DNA of 64,000 bases from NCBI RefSeq assembly GCF_018403325.1, contig NZ_BOSL01000002.1:248001-312000 (forward strand), read 5' to 3'. Numbering within the stretch: position 1 is the first letter of the stretch; each line of letters opens with the position of its first letter. The notes below the pieces were generated by a model. It had not been told where the DNA came from, did no database searches, and saw only the letters and a program-made list of their open reading frames with translations. Shown one piece after another: positions 49,453 through 59,733 of this stretch. A program made the position numbers and the translations under genes. Source of the stretch: Paenibacillus vini. Lineage in GTDB: Bacteria > Bacillota > Bacilli > Paenibacillales > Paenibacillaceae.

Positions 49453-52400
49453 GTGCGAAAAATGATTCTATTATACTCACTAATATCTTGTATTTTGTAT
49501 TCATCTATTTCCGTTATTTTTATGCCTGCTTCGGTTTTTGCTGCAGGAAGTTTACAGACAACTCAGGATAAAAACAATCCAAATATTTATTATTTTGTAG
49601 GGAATTTTAGCCATGATATTTGGATGCGATCAAATGGTGAATGGACATCGGATGGATCTCCTAATACGATAAAGCCATTGGATTGGAACTATTCATTTGA
49701 GTTTCCTGGAAGAAAAATTAAAAGTGTAAATGTTAAGGCGTTCGATGAAAATGAAAATTTAACAATTGCTAATATTAGAGAAGGTTTAACAGGAGCCACT
49801 CAGGTATATGAGAATTCAAGATATCGTGAAAAGTGGGCTGACAATTATCAGTTTGTTAGTAAGGACTACAGGACTACCATTGGGCCTATCAGCGGTAAAG
49901 GTTCTAGCTCAGTGAGTTTTACGGTATATACGAATGGACTTTTAACTGCTCACATTATTCACAAAGATATTACTGAAGAAGGCGGCGATGGTTTAGCAGA
50001 TGGTGTAGAGGGGCGGCGTTATTTTTTTCCTAACTTGCTAACCATCGAACTCGAACCCGAAATCACTCAAGAAGGCAAAGCCATTGTTAAACACTTCACG
50101 ACAAGTAAACAACCGCTGGATGGGATTGAAGGTTTTGAAGATTACGAAAAAAAATTAGAAGTGGACGAGTTTTATAGTATTATGGCTACTCCGGGAACTA
50201 CAAAGTATAAATATGAATATTACCGTAAGAGTACAATGGGAGATCCATCGGAAACTGCCCCGCTTTACGGGGATCCTATGTCATTTACTTATAGAGGGGA
50301 TTTTCCGATTTACTACCTCAACTTGTATTACAGCGACGGAGGTGGACCTCCCGACCCTGGTGGAGGAACCACGAACCCGGGCGGTTGCACCGAGCCAAGC
50401 CCAAGCGGCCAAGTCAAGGAATCCTCGCTAACGCCTCCTGACGTCAGGGCCGTAATCAAGGCGGATACTCGGGGGAATGAGCACTTTGATGTGCTTGATG
50501 GAATCCCTACTTCGGAAAGTTTGTACGGGAATGTATGGGCTAAGAGCTATCTTTCAAAAAATAAATTCGTGCAAATGAGCGGGAAATGTACATATGAGGT
50601 TACGGTAAACCGGGAATTTGAGCTGAAGTGGGATCCCGGAAAAAAGGTGCCCAAGCCGGATGGTACCGGGGAAATGGATGCGCCAGATCCGCAAACGGCA
50701 ACGGAGACGCTGACGAAGTCATATACGATCGAGAGGCCTTATTCTTTTTGGGTTATTGACAATCTTGAGGTATATCAGATCGATCAGGCGAAATTGTGGA
50801 ATTACGCCTTTAATGGCGGCGGCATCACGATTACGCCCAGCGGGTATTCACCGCCAAGCTTCTCGGCTTCGAAGTCAAGCGGGTATACGCCCCCGAACCC
50901 TCCCAGTTCGGTAGATGCGCCTAAAGGAAGTAAGTCGGGAGGTAAGGAAAAGCCGGATATTTCGAATGAAAATCTGGAGTCCTACGCGGAACAGGCCGTT
51001 GAAAAGGTTAAAGTTAAAAATGACAGTCTCACATTTAACGGCTCTACTATTATGAGCGGGGCTCAAAGTAATGAAACCGGGCCAACGCCAAGTCAAGTGC
51101 CGCTGCCGCCGGAAATCGGCCAAAATGTGCTTTATAGCCCCGGTCATACAATTCCAACGAGTAAAATCAACCAACCGAGCCAACCCAGCACGGGAACGAT
51201 TTATTACGGCTTAATGAGCGGGAATATTAATGGCGGAGCGAATGTGAATTACGCTATTTACGGGATCAACCCGGTGACGGTCCATACTCCTGTAGTCATA
51301 TATCCTGAGGTTTCGGACGATGCCGAGCACAATCAGAAGACCCGTCCGGCAGCAGGGCGGTCCGCGGTCATCCTTGATCGTCCGTTCACGGTTGAAATGC
51401 CTAACAGCGGACAACATGCCAACTACAGGGGCTATGGGTACAATAACTATCTCAAATACATAGGCAGCAAGCAGGTCCGCTTTCCTTTTGATGTGTATGA
51501 TAGGAGCCGGACAACGTTTTATCCGAAAAACACATGGATCGAAGTCGATAAAACGCGAGAGTCATTCACTTACTTTCTTCCGGTATGGGTCGATGAAGGC
51601 TTTTACGAAGTCGAGTTTCGGACGATAGCGCATAATGCGCCTGCCGGGGCGAGTGAACAGAACCATGCCAATCTGGATCTTGCGCACCATATTGCTTATG
51701 ATACGGTGCCCGTGGATGTTATCGGACGGGTATATGATTTTCGGATTACGGATATTTCCGATTATAACTGGGAGACGGTATTCCGCGCTTCGGCGGGTTC
51801 TGCGTTGCCTACTGGTACGTCCTACTGGGTAGGGTTAAACGGCATTGACGGCGCCGCACGGGGAAATACGGGCAGATTCACACTGCCGATTCGGCCCGGC
51901 AGCCATCCGCTCTATCAAAACGTGGTCATCAAAACCGGATACCATTTCAAATTTGACTTAAAAACAAAAGGGAATATGTTTGGACCGAACGACCGCATCC
52001 GCATCACTCCTTCGTTTTATTTTGTCTGCGCCAAAGACGGTACCCGGATGAAAGCCGATTTGTATTATCATGCGGGCAACCGCAGCTATGTCAAAATTGG
52101 ATCGCCTCGGGATCAAGTACAGCGCTACGTTATTCTGAACGAACGGTTGCGCAGCGTCCCGATGGAGGAATTGATCGATACCGCACTTTATAAATATGAT
52201 CATGATTTTACTTTTGATCAAATATCCGGGATCAGCCGGACGCAATATGTACAGAATTATATCCGGAGAATTTCCGGGCAAAAGACGCCGATTGGCAGTT
52301 TAAGCATGCTGGAGTTGAATGAGCGCATTCGCACATGGATCGGGCCAAAGAACGGAATTCCCTCTGGAGTTGATCCGGCAAGAGTCAATGCTTCCATGCA

Positions 52401-52758
52401 AAAATGGTACGGTGAATACAGTCTTCCCGCAGATCTCTATGTCGTGAAGGCAGGAACGAATGTCGCCGAATATGGCCGGACGCATAACGGACTGAGCGAT
52501 CATTCCCCGGTTTTTTTGAAGGACGGGTATATCGTAGTCAATTTCAATATTGAAACTGTAAGGAACGGGGACGGGAGTAATCCTTATTTACAATATATTA
52601 ACGCTCCCCTCATGAATCAGTGGACTCAGATGGAAGGGTTTGCCCGCACGGTGACCGATCCTTACGGTAGGTCTTTTGCGCTTAGGGACGGAGATGTAGT
52701 CTTTTATGATGCGAACCGTTCGAGCCGGGATGATTTCAGTTCTATGGTTACGCACTGA
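49453..52758 (+). CDS. Large secreted protein, DUF5704-like
   Basis: A 1101-residue exported protein of unknown function. A signal peptide (about 1-31, ending SVFAAG) is followed by an N-terminal beta-rich domain to about residue 290. A Gly/Pro linker with DGGGPPDPGGGTTNPGG then leads into a domain starting TPPDVRAVIKADTRGNEHFD, which resembles DUF5704 of Paenibacillus surface proteins (from memory). A second Pro/Ser-rich stretch (about 460-520) precedes further domains with many Tyr/Arg/Asp residues and no enzyme motif I can name. No LPXTG, SLH or membrane anchor is visible, so it is secreted or held by partners such as the stalk protein. The GTG 49453 start has AAGAAGG 12 bases before; ATG 49462 is an alternative. 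The first 290 codons are strikingly AT-rich. Confidence 0.75.
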   Translation: MRKMILLYSLISCILYSSISVIFMPASVFAAGSLQTTQDKNNPNIYYFVGNFSHDIWMRSNGEWTSDGSPNTIKPLDWNYSFEFPGRKIKSVNVKAFDENENLTIANIREGLTGATQVYENSRYREKWADNYQFVSKDYRTTIGPISGKGSSSVSFTVYTNGLLTAHIIHKDITEEGGDGLADGVEGRRYFFPNLLTIELEPEITQEGKAIVKHFTTSKQPLDGIEGFEDYEKKLEVDEFYSIMATPGTTKYKYEYYRKSTMGDPSETAPLYGDPMSFTYRGDFPIYYLNLYYSDGGGPPDPGGGTTNPGGCTEPSPSGQVKESSLTPPDVRAVIKADTRGNEHFDVLDGIPTSESLYGNVWAKSYLSKNKFVQMSGKCTYEVTVNREFELKWDPGKKVPKPDGTGEMDAPDPQTATETLTKSYTIERPYSFWVIDNLEVYQIDQAKLWNYAFNGGGITITPSGYSPPSFSASKSSGYTPPNPPSSVDAPKGSKSGGKEKPDISNENLESYAEQAVEKVKVKNDSLTFNGSTIMSGAQSNETGPTPSQVPLPPEIGQNVLYSPGHTIPTSKINQPSQPSTGTIYYGLMSGNINGGANVNYAIYGINPVTVHTPVVIYPEVSDDAEHNQKTRPAAGRSAVILDRPFTVEMPNSGQHANYRGYGYNNYLKYIGSKQVRFPFDVYDRSRTTFYPKNTWIEVDKTRESFTYFLPVWVDEGFYEVEFRTIAHNAPAGASEQNHANLDLAHHIAYDTVPVDVIGRVYDFRITDISDYNWETVFRASAGSALPTGTSYWVGLNGIDGAARGNTGRFTLPIRPGSHPLYQNVVIKTGYHFKFDLKTKGNMFGPNDRIRITPSFYFVCAKDGTRMKADLYYHAGNRSYVKIGSPRDQVQRYVILNERLRSVPMEELIDTALYKYDHDFTFDQISGISRTQYVQNYIRRISGQKTPIGSLSMLELNERIRTWIGPKNGIPSGVDPARVNASMQKWYGEYSLPADLYVVKAGTNVAEYGRTHNGLSDHSPVFLKDGYIVVNFNIETVRNGDGSNPYLQYINAPLMNQWTQMEGFARTVTDPYGRSFALRDGDVVFYDANRSSRDDFSSMVTH

Positions 52759-52790
52759 GTTTAGGACGATTCGGGTTTGAAGAGCTTAAT

Positions 52791-52844
52791 GAAGAGGGGC
52801 CGGAATGCACTGTCTAAGGGGTGCTCGCCGGCTCTCTTCTTTTC
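52791..52844 (+). terminator. Terminator of the secreted-protein module
   Basis: GAAGAGGGGCCGG pairs with CCGGCTCTCTTC over a loop of about 24 bases, followed by a T-rich tail. Confidence 0.75.
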
Positions 52845-52966
52845 CTGGGAAGTATTCCATAAGATCGTGAAAAAGGGCTGCTCTTTAGTGTAATCGCGAT
52901 TTATGCTAAAATAGGAGGAATGAATGGAAAACAGCAGATAAATTTATACGAATAGGTGTGTGAAAA

Positions 52967-54013
52967 GTGAAACCCTTTATATATGATTATAGCTTGGAAG
53001 AACTGCAGGAATGGGCGATTCAGCAAGGTGAGCCCGCTTTCCGCGGAGGTCAGATTTTTGATTGGTTGTATGTGAAGCGGGTTAATTCCTTTGAGGAAAT
53101 GACCAACCTGTCCAAGGGACTGCGGCAGAAGCTGGACGAGCAGTTTGCGTTCGTGACGCTGAATGAAATTACGAAGTATGAATCCAAAGACGGCACCGTG
53201 AAGTTCCTGTTCGGTCTGCATGATGATCATGCGATCGAGACGGTCATCATGAAGCATAATTACGGCAACAGTATCTGCGTGACGACGCAAGTCGGCTGCA
53301 AGGTCGGATGTACGTTTTGCGCTTCTACCCTGGGTGGCCTGAAGCGGAATCTGACGGCGGGCGAAATTGTTGCCCAGGTCGTGCAGGCGCAAAAAATACT
53401 CGATCCTCGAGGCGAACGGGTGAGCAGCATTGTCATCATGGGTACCGGGGAACCGTTTGAAAATTATGAAGCCACGATGAAATTTTTGCGAATTATGATC
53501 CATGAAAAGGGCTTGAACATCGGACAACGGCATATTACTGTATCAACGAGCGGGATCGTCCCGAATATTTATAAATTTGCCGATGAGGATACGCAGATCA
53601 ATTTGGCCATTTCGATCCATGCGCCAAATGATGCTTTAAGATCCAAGCTCATGCCGGTAAACCGGCGCTTTCCTTTTGACGATGTCATGGAATCCCTTCG
53701 ATACTACATCGCCAAAACGGGTCGGAGAATCACTTTCGAATATGCCCTGATCGGCGGGGTAAACGATCGCCCCGAACATGCCGAAGAACTGGCTGGCGTA
53801 CTGAAAAGCATGCTTTGCCACGTCAATCTGATTCCGGTCAATCATGTGCCGGAACGCAAGTATGTTAGAACATCCAGAAACGACATTTTTCAGTTTCAAC
53901 GCATTTTGGCGGAAAACGGCATTAACGTGACCATCCGCCGAGAGCAAGGCCATGATATTGCGGCGGCTTGCGGACAATTGCGGGCGAAGCACATGGAGAC
54001 TGGTACGAGGTGA
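52967..54013 (+). CDS. rlmN: Dual-specificity RNA methyltransferase RlmN
   Basis: Radical-SAM enzyme of 348 residues that makes 2-methyladenosine in 23S rRNA (A2503) and in some tRNAs. The cluster motif is [11 protein letters not shown] (C-x3-C-x2-C). The C-terminal ACGQLRAK supplies the conserved catalytic Cys, and [10 protein letters not shown] is typical. GTG 52967 follows AGGTGTG. The TTG start of prpC is seven bases after the stop, giving a rlmN-prpC-prkC-rsgA-rpe operon as in Bacillus. Confidence 0.97.
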   Translation: MKPFIYDYSLEELQEWAIQQGEPAFRGGQIFDWLYVKRVNSFEEMTNLSKGLRQKLDEQFAFVTLNEITKYESKDGTVKFLFGLHDDHAIETVIMKHNYGNSICVTTQVGCKVGCTFCASTLGGLKRNLTAGEIVAQVVQAQKILDPRGERVSSIVIMGTGEPFENYEATMKFLRIMIHEKGLNIGQRHITVSTSGIVPNIYKFADEDTQINLAISIHAPNDALRSKLMPVNRRFPFDDVMESLRYYIAKTGRRITFEYALIGGVNDRPEHAEELAGVLKSMLCHVNLIPVNHVPERKYVRTSRNDIFQFQRILAENGINVTIRREQGHDIAAACGQLRAKHMETGTR

Positions 54014-54019
54014 TCGAAT

Positions 54020-54793
54020 TTGATTAAGACGGTTTACGTAAGTGATGTAGGGCGTGTTCGCTCGGTAAATGAGGACAGCTCCTGGGTTGCCCGTTTGGAG
54101 CAAGGATACACACTGGCGATCGTTGCCGACGGAATGGGCGGCCATCAAGCCGGAGACACCGCTAGCCGGTTAACTGTAGAGACGATTGTGCAGGATTTGC
54201 ATAATCTTCCTTCGGGACTTTCCGTCGAGACTTGCGGGGAAAAGTTAAAGCAGGCGATCCTCCATGCAAATGATGTAGTTTATCGGGAAGCATCGGAACA
54301 CGAAGAGTATCACAATATGGGCACGACCGTCGTGGCCGTGCTGATCGGGGACCGGGAAGGAATGATCGGCCATATCGGCGACAGCCGGGTTTACAAGTTC
54401 AGTCGGGGCGAAATGACCCAATTGACCGAGGATCATTCCCTTGTAAACGAGCTGCTTAAGACGAAGCAGATCAGCGAACAGGAAGCCAACGTGCATCCGC
54501 ACCGCAACGTGGTCACGCGTGCTCTTGGAACGGACCCGCAAGTCGTTGTCGACTTGTATCCCGTAATTTTGGAACAAGGGGAAATCCTGTTGCTCTGCAG
54601 CGATGGACTTAGCAATTATGTAACACTGGAACAAATGACCCAAACGCTCGGATCGGAAGCACTTGAGCTCAATGACCGCGCCGACCGTTTGCTTCGGCTT
54701 GCCCTGCTGGCCGGTGGCGACGACAATATTACCGTCGCATTACTCGAGCATTGCGGAGAAGAAGGGTCAAGCGCAAAGGAGTGGAATTCATGA
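54020..54793 (+). CDS. prpC: PP2C-type Ser/Thr protein phosphatase
   Basis: Metal-dependent phosphatase of 257 residues that reverses phosphorylation by PrkC. Motifs are SDVGRVRSVNEDS, ADGMGGHQAGD, GDSRVYKFS, CSDGLSNYV and GGDDNITVAL, with the Asp residues of the metal site. Start TTG 54020 has GAGGTG before it. The last codons overlap prkC by four bases. Confidence 0.96.
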   Translation: MIKTVYVSDVGRVRSVNEDSSWVARLEQGYTLAIVADGMGGHQAGDTASRLTVETIVQDLHNLPSGLSVETCGEKLKQAILHANDVVYREASEHEEYHNMGTTVVAVLIGDREGMIGHIGDSRVYKFSRGEMTQLTEDHSLVNELLKTKQISEQEANVHPHRNVVTRALGTDPQVVVDLYPVILEQGEILLLCSDGLSNYVTLEQMTQTLGSEALELNDRADRLLRLALLAGGDDNITVALLEHCGEEGSSAKEWNS

Positions 54794-56931
54794 TCGGACA
54801 TGAGCTGGGTGGTCGTTACCAGGTTATCGAGCGAATTGGCGGAGGCGGGATGGCTCTTGTTTATAAAGCGCAAGACATCCTTCTGAACCGGTTTGTAGCT
54901 ATTAAAGTGCTGCGGCAACAATTTGTGAATGACGAGGAGTTTATCCGCCGTTTTCGCCGGGAAGCGCAATCGGCGGCATCTTTGTCACATCCGAACATTG
55001 TTAGCGTGTACGATGTAGGCCAGGAAGAAGATATTCATTATATCGTTATGGAGTACGTGGAAGGCCAAAATTTAAACGAAATTATTAAAGAGCGCGCACC
55101 GCTGCAGGTGGAGGAGTCCATCCGGATCGCCTCGCAAATCGCTGACGCGCTGGATCATGCCCATCATAATCAAATTATTCACCGTGATATTAAACCTCAT
55201 AATATTTTGATCGGTCGCAATGGACGGGTAAAAGTAACGGATTTCGGTATCGCCCGGGCGGTGACCTCGGCCACAATCACTCAGACAGGCTCGGTTGTAG
55301 GCTCCGTGCATTATTTCTCCCCGGAACATGCCAAAGGCGTAACCACCGGAGAGAAGTCGGATCTTTATTCTTTGGGGATCGTGCTTTACCAGATGCTGAC
55401 GGGACAATTGCCTTTCCTTGGCGAAAGCCCGATTAGCGTAGCGCTTAAACATTTGCAGGAACATTTTGAAGAGCCCCGGAAGGTTAATCCGATGATTCCT
55501 CAAAGTGTCGAGAATATTATTCTGAAATCGATGCGCAAAAATCCTGCCGAACGCTACCAATCGGCCAAAGAAATGCTGCGTGACCTAGAAACTTGTCTTC
55601 TGCCGGAAAGACGGTTGGAATCGAAATTGTCTTTTGCAGATGAGATCGATGAAGACAGTACGCGAGTCGTTCCTGCGATTAAACCTCAGAGCAAAGCCGC
55701 GGCCTCAGGGTCCAAGCTTTCGAGAGATTCCCAGGGCTCCGATGAAGGAAAGCCGCAGAAGAACGGGTCAGGAAAAGGCAAAGCCGCCCTGTGGATCAGT
55801 CTTACAGTGATTCTGCTGCTTGCTATGCTCGGCGTTGCCTGGTATGTCAACAAGATGGTTACCGTGCCTGAAACCAAGGTTCCGAGCGTGCTCAATTTAT
55901 CGGAACAAGAAGCAACTACCAAGCTTACAGAGCTTGGCCTGATAGTTGGAGACGTCAAACGGTTGTACAAGGAAGGCGTCAACGAAGGAATTGTTTACGA
56001 GCAGAGTAAGCCTGAAGGGACGACGGTCAAAGAAGGGGCAACGATCGATCTTACCGTCAGTACGGAGAAGGAGCTTCCTCAAATGATCTCCTTAGACGGA
56101 TTAACTTACGATGAAGCAAAGGAGATGCTCGTTCAAAAAGGGATAGATGAGGACCGAATCCGAAAAAACGAGGAGTTTAGCGAAAAAGAAGCCGGTAAAG
56201 TCATTGGACAAAGCCCGAATGTCAATGAGGAGTATGATCCAGCTTTGGTGGATGTGGTCTTGACAGTCAGCAAGGGCCTTGATACTGTTCCGATGCCGGA
56301 TCTGGTCGGAAAGACGCTGGATGAAGCGAAAGCGATGCTCCAAGAACTCAAAATACCGCTTGCCAAGGATGGAATTCAGGAAAAATCGAGCTTCGATACT
56401 AAAGCCGGGTTAGTAATGGAACAGTGGCCTTACAATCCGAAAGATCCGGTGGAGGCCGACACCGAAGGGGTTAGACTCACCGTAAGTTCGGGCTATCCGC
56501 CGGAGGCGCTGGAATATACATTTGAAGTGCCGGTCGGTCCTGCCGCGGATGGACAGAAGAGCAAGATTCAAATTATGTACGGCGATGCACGCGGCGAAAA
56601 TCTGGATTGGGGCACTAAAACGGTCGGCAAACCGCAATACTTATCCGTTGACCTGGTACTGGCCCCTAACAAGAATGGCTATGTGTCCGTGATGCGTGAC
56701 GGTGTGCTTCAGGATACGTACCCGATTTCGTACATCGATGCCAAGCAGGGGACCGTGCCTGAGCTGCCGCTCCCTGGAGAAGAACAGCAGGACGATGGTG
56801 TTATGGATTGGGAAGATGATGAGAATATTCCCGAAACCGGCATGATTAATGCCAATTCCGTTGCCAATGCGGAGAATAATAAAGGGAAACCGAATGGCAA
56901 AGGAAATGGGAAAGGTAAAGGACCCAAGTGA
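54790..56931 (+). CDS. prkC: Ser/Thr protein kinase with PASTA domains
   Basis: Membrane Hanks-type kinase of 713 residues that senses muropeptides and governs growth and germination (established for B. subtilis PrkC). The kinase domain (about 1-270) has the GGGGMALVYKA loop, VAIKVL, HRDIKPHN and DFGIAR. A membrane segment near residues 333-355 is followed by three PASTA modules (about 365-570) that bind peptidoglycan. A C-terminal extension (about 575-713) ends in a Lys/Gly-rich tail (KGNGKGKGPK). AAGGAG precedes ATG 54790; the start overlaps the prpC stop. Confidence 0.97.
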   Translation: MIGHELGGRYQVIERIGGGGMALVYKAQDILLNRFVAIKVLRQQFVNDEEFIRRFRREAQSAASLSHPNIVSVYDVGQEEDIHYIVMEYVEGQNLNEIIKERAPLQVEESIRIASQIADALDHAHHNQIIHRDIKPHNILIGRNGRVKVTDFGIARAVTSATITQTGSVVGSVHYFSPEHAKGVTTGEKSDLYSLGIVLYQMLTGQLPFLGESPISVALKHLQEHFEEPRKVNPMIPQSVENIILKSMRKNPAERYQSAKEMLRDLETCLLPERRLESKLSFADEIDEDSTRVVPAIKPQSKAAASGSKLSRDSQGSDEGKPQKNGSGKGKAALWISLTVILLLAMLGVAWYVNKMVTVPETKVPSVLNLSEQEATTKLTELGLIVGDVKRLYKEGVNEGIVYEQSKPEGTTVKEGATIDLTVSTEKELPQMISLDGLTYDEAKEMLVQKGIDEDRIRKNEEFSEKEAGKVIGQSPNVNEEYDPALVDVVLTVSKGLDTVPMPDLVGKTLDEAKAMLQELKIPLAKDGIQEKSSFDTKAGLVMEQWPYNPKDPVEADTEGVRLTVSSGYPPEALEYTFEVPVGPAADGQKSKIQIMYGDARGENLDWGTKTVGKPQYLSVDLVLAPNKNGYVSVMRDGVLQDTYPISYIDAKQGTVPELPLPGEEQQDDGVMDWEDDENIPETGMINANSVANAENNKGKPNGKGNGKGKGPK

Positions 56932-56984
56932 TAAAAGTTCAATATCAATAAGGCAGACAGACATGAAAGTGAGGCCAAGCATGT

Positions 56985-57893
56985 ATGCCTGAAGGCTTGA
57001 TTGTAAAAGCGTTAAGCGGATATTACTATGTGAAGCCCGATGCCGCGGCACCTGGAGAAACAGTCCAGTGCCGCGGCCGCGGCATTTTCAAGAAGAAGGG
57101 CTTGAGTCCGTTGGTAGGGGACCGCGTTGTGTATACGCCTACGGAAAACGGAGAGGGAACGGTCGACGAAATTTTGCCCCGGGAGACGGAGCTCATTCGT
57201 CCGCCCGTGGCCAATGCGAGGCTTGCCGTTCTGCTGTTTTCTTTGAAAGAGCCGGATTTAAACCTCCAGCTGTTGGACAAGTTTCTTGTTCATATTGAGC
57301 ACGCCGGATTGCGAACGCTGATTTGTCTGACCAAGGAAGACCTTCTGGAGGAAGATGAGAGCGCCCGGGATCAGGATCTGACGGCTCAGGTCAAAGAACT
57401 GTATGAACAAATCGGATACGAGGTCATTGTGACGAGTTCCATGACGGGATCGGGAACCGGAGAGGTTAAATCCCGTTTGGCTGGCGAAATCAGCGTCTTC
57501 TCCGGCCAATCGGGCGTGGGGAAATCATCGTTGCTTAACGCCATGCTTCCCGGATTGTCGCTCGAGACCAATGAAATCAGCATGAAGCTTGGCCGTGGCC
57601 GGCATACGACCCGCCATGTCGAGCTGATCGAACTGGAAAACGGAGCCTATGTGGCGGATACTCCCGGCTTTAGTCAGCTTGATTTTCTGGAGCTTGGGGT
57701 CGAGGAGTTATCCACTTGCTTCATCGAATTCCGTGAGATTGCCGAGGGATGCAAATTCCGCGGCTGCAGCCATCTTCATGAGCCGGGCTGCAAAGTGAGA
57801 CAGGCAGTGGACGACGGTGTTATCGCAAATAGCCGTTACGAACATTACGTTCAGTTTCACGAAGAGATGAAAGAGAAAAAACGGAGGTACTAG
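56985..57893 (+). CDS. rsgA: Small ribosomal subunit biogenesis GTPase RsgA
   Basis: Circularly permuted GTPase of 302 residues involved in late 30S maturation. An OB-fold (about 1-70) precedes the permuted G domain: G4 LTKED, then G1 [10 protein letters not shown], and G3 DTPG. A zinc finger [14 protein letters not shown] closes it. ATG 56985 is 53 bases after prkC and near GTGAGG. rpe starts five bases after its stop. Confidence 0.96.
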   Translation: MPEGLIVKALSGYYYVKPDAAAPGETVQCRGRGIFKKKGLSPLVGDRVVYTPTENGEGTVDEILPRETELIRPPVANARLAVLLFSLKEPDLNLQLLDKFLVHIEHAGLRTLICLTKEDLLEEDESARDQDLTAQVKELYEQIGYEVIVTSSMTGSGTGEVKSRLAGEISVFSGQSGVGKSSLLNAMLPGLSLETNEISMKLGRGRHTTRHVELIELENGAYVADTPGFSQLDFLELGVEELSTCFIEFREIAEGCKFRGCSHLHEPGCKVRQAVDDGVIANSRYEHYVQFHEEMKEKKRRY

Positions 57894-57897
57894 CATC

Positions 57898-58560
57898 ATG
57901 TCGAATATCTATATCGCACCGTCTATTTTATCGGCGGATTTTGCCAAACTCGGCGAAGAAGTGGCTGAGGTGGAGCGCGGCGGAGCCGACTGGCTCCATG
58001 TGGATGTTATGGACGGGCATTTTGTGCCGAATCTGACATTCGGGCCGCTAGTGATGGGGGCGATTGCGCCGCTGACGAAGCTGCCGCTGGATGTGCACCT
58101 GATGATCGAGAAACCGGAGGAGTACGTGCCGGCCTTCGCGCAAGCTGGAGCGCATGTCATTACCGTGCACGCCGAAGCCTGCGTTCATTTGCATCGGGTA
58201 ATCCATCTGATCAAGGAGCATGGCGTTAAAGCAGGCGTCGCGATCAATCCGGCTACGCCGGTTTCCGCGGTCCGCGAAGTGTTGACTGATTTGGATCTGG
58301 TACTGGTTATGACCGTCAATCCGGGCTTTGGGGGACAAGCTTTTATCCCCGGAACACTCCGGAAAATCCGGGAGCTTAAACAATTGAAGACGGAGCTAGG
58401 CTTTGATCATTTGCGCATCGAGGTTGACGGGGGCATTGCCGCCGCTACCGCACCGCTCGTCGTGGAAGCGGGAGCTGATGTGCTGGTCGCCGGGAATGCG
58501 GTATTCGGCCGATCTGACCGGAGCGCCGCCATCGCCGAGCTAAGAAATAGTCTTAAGTAA
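57898..58560 (+). CDS. rpe: Ribulose-phosphate 3-epimerase
   Basis: Interconverts ribulose-5-phosphate and xylulose-5-phosphate in the pentose phosphate pathway (220 residues, TIM barrel). Motifs: [25 protein letters not shown] with metal His/Asp residues, [16 protein letters not shown] and EVDGGI. GGAGG lies before ATG 57898. It is the last gene of the operon before a strong hairpin. Confidence 0.97.
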   Translation: MSNIYIAPSILSADFAKLGEEVAEVERGGADWLHVDVMDGHFVPNLTFGPLVMGAIAPLTKLPLDVHLMIEKPEEYVPAFAQAGAHVITVHAEACVHLHRVIHLIKEHGVKAGVAINPATPVSAVREVLTDLDLVLVMTVNPGFGGQAFIPGTLRKIRELKQLKTELGFDHLRIEVDGGIAAATAPLVVEAGADVLVAGNAVFGRSDRSAAIAELRNSLK

Positions 58561-58628
58561 TTTGCCGGAGGCGGAGAGTATTTCTCGTCTTGTCCGTTGG
58601 CATAGGGATACATCGCTTCGCATACAAT

Positions 58629-58668
58629 GGGTTACATGAGCAGGGTTCTCATGTAGCCTTTTTTTTTT
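58629..58668 (+). terminator. Terminator of the rlmN-rpe operon
   Basis: GGTTACATGAG pairs with CTCATGTAGCC (bulge or mismatch near the base) and is followed by ten T. Confidence 0.88.
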
Positions 58669-58744
58669 GCAGTGGAAATACACGGGTAAAAGGCTCGGAA
58701 CATAGACTGTGGTGAAGGCATGAGAATGATGGGGAGGGTGAACG

Positions 58745-58825
58745 ATGAAATTTTACACATTCAAGCTGCCTAAATTTTTGGGAGGATTCGTTAAGGCTGT
58801 GTTGAACACATTCCACAAAAACTAG
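58745..58825 (+). CDS. spoVM: Stage V sporulation protein M
   Basis: A 26-residue peptide, MKFYTFKLPKFLGG then a short amphipathic helix ending FHKN. It is nearly the same as B. subtilis SpoVM, which binds the convex forespore membrane and anchors SpoIVA for coat assembly (established). GGGAGGGTG lies before ATG 58745. Its place between rpe and rpmB is that of Bacillus. Its presence marks an endospore former. A CATAGACT element near 58702 may be a mother-cell -10, but this is uncertain. Confidence 0.95.
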   Translation: MKFYTFKLPKFLGGFVKAVLNTFHKN

Positions 58826-58879
58826 ATCGAGCGGATGCCTGGCCGAAAAACAAGATTTAGAGAGACAAAAGAAACACCA

Positions 58880-58912
58880 AAAAAGCACCTCTATTTAGAA
58901 AAGGTGCTTTTT
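58880..58912. terminator. Bidirectional terminator between spoVM and rpmB
   Basis: AAAAAGCACCT and AGGTGCTTTTT form a perfect stem around an 11-base loop, serving the convergent genes. Confidence 0.88.
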
Positions 58913-58933
58913 GTCTATATGCTGATTTGATTC

Positions 58934-59122
58934 TTATACACGGGTCAGTTTACCGGATTTCAAAGCCCGGGTGCTGACGTATACGCGTTTCGGTTTACCG
59001 TCAACCAAGATCCGAACTTTTTGTACGTTTACGCCCCAAGAACGGCGGTTGCGATTGTTAGCATGGGAAACATGGTTACCGCTGCTAGGCTTTTTACCTG
59101 TTACATAACATTTGCGAGACAT
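58934..59122 (-). CDS. rpmB: 50S ribosomal protein L28
   Basis: Basic 62-residue ribosomal protein: [23 protein letters not shown] and the C-terminal [10 protein letters not shown] are typical. Only one cysteine is present (Cys5), so this is a zinc-free form. AGGAGG lies before its start. It is divergent from yloU, as in Bacillus. Confidence 0.98.
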   Translation of the reverse strand: MSRKCYVTGKKPSSGNHVSHANNRNRRSWGVNVQKVRILVDGKPKRVYVSTRALKSGKLTRV

Positions 59123-59214
59123 TCATTACACCTCCTGTTCCAATACACCTGTCTTGAAAATAACAGCTTATTAGCAAGTTCACAGTTATTGTTCAAACAA
59201 AACAATACTTAAAT

Positions 59215-59244
59215 ATAATATCATAGTAAAAAAAGCCCCGTCAA
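59215..59244 (-). promoter_or_regulatory. Sigma-A promoter of rpmB
   Basis: On the minus strand TTGACG and TATTAT are 18 bases apart, about 90 bases before rpmB. A further TTGACA lies 11 bases upstream. Confidence 0.6.
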
Positions 59245-59359
59245 CCGATTGTCAAACAATATTTCTTTCTCCTTGACCTTCTTTTATTTATTTCTCTTTA
59301 TTCTTATAGTACAATATTGTTTAGTCCATAATAATTTCTAGGGGGGAGTGAGTGCAGGC

Positions 59360-59719
59360 GTGGCTATACAATTGGATACCGAATATGGACACATCGATAT
59401 CTCGGAAGAAGCGATAGCGGTTATCGCCGGATCGGCCGCCATGGAATGTTATGGACTGGTAGGAATGGCAAGCCGAAAGCAATTTAAAGACGGCATAGCC
59501 GAGTTGCTTGGACGCGAAAATTTAGCCCGAGGTGTAGAAGTGAGCCTTGAGAATAACCGATTGGCAATTTATCTTTATATTATAGTCAGTTATGGCACTA
59601 AAATTTCCGAGGTCGCACACAACATACAGCAAAAAGTAAAATACGTATTAAGTGAAGTCGTTGGACTCGAAGTTGCCGAGGTGGGAGTCGTAGTTCAAGG
59701 CGTACGTGTATCAAGCTAG
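59360..59719 (+). CDS. yloU: Asp23/Gls24 family protein YloU
   Basis: A 119-residue Asp23-family protein at the conserved yloU place beside fakA. IDISEEAIAVIAGSAAMECYGLVGM is the family signature and VVGLEVAEVGVVVQGVRV its C-terminal strand. Its role is probably to couple envelope or fatty-acid status to the neighbouring kinase (inference). GTG 59360 is placed 11 bases after GGGGGGAG; GTG 59348 would overlap that site. Confidence 0.92.
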   Translation: MAIQLDTEYGHIDISEEAIAVIAGSAAMECYGLVGMASRKQFKDGIAELLGRENLARGVEVSLENNRLAIYLYIIVSYGTKISEVAHNIQQKVKYVLSEVVGLEVAEVGVVVQGVRVSS

Positions 59720-59733
59720 GAAGGGGAATTCTC

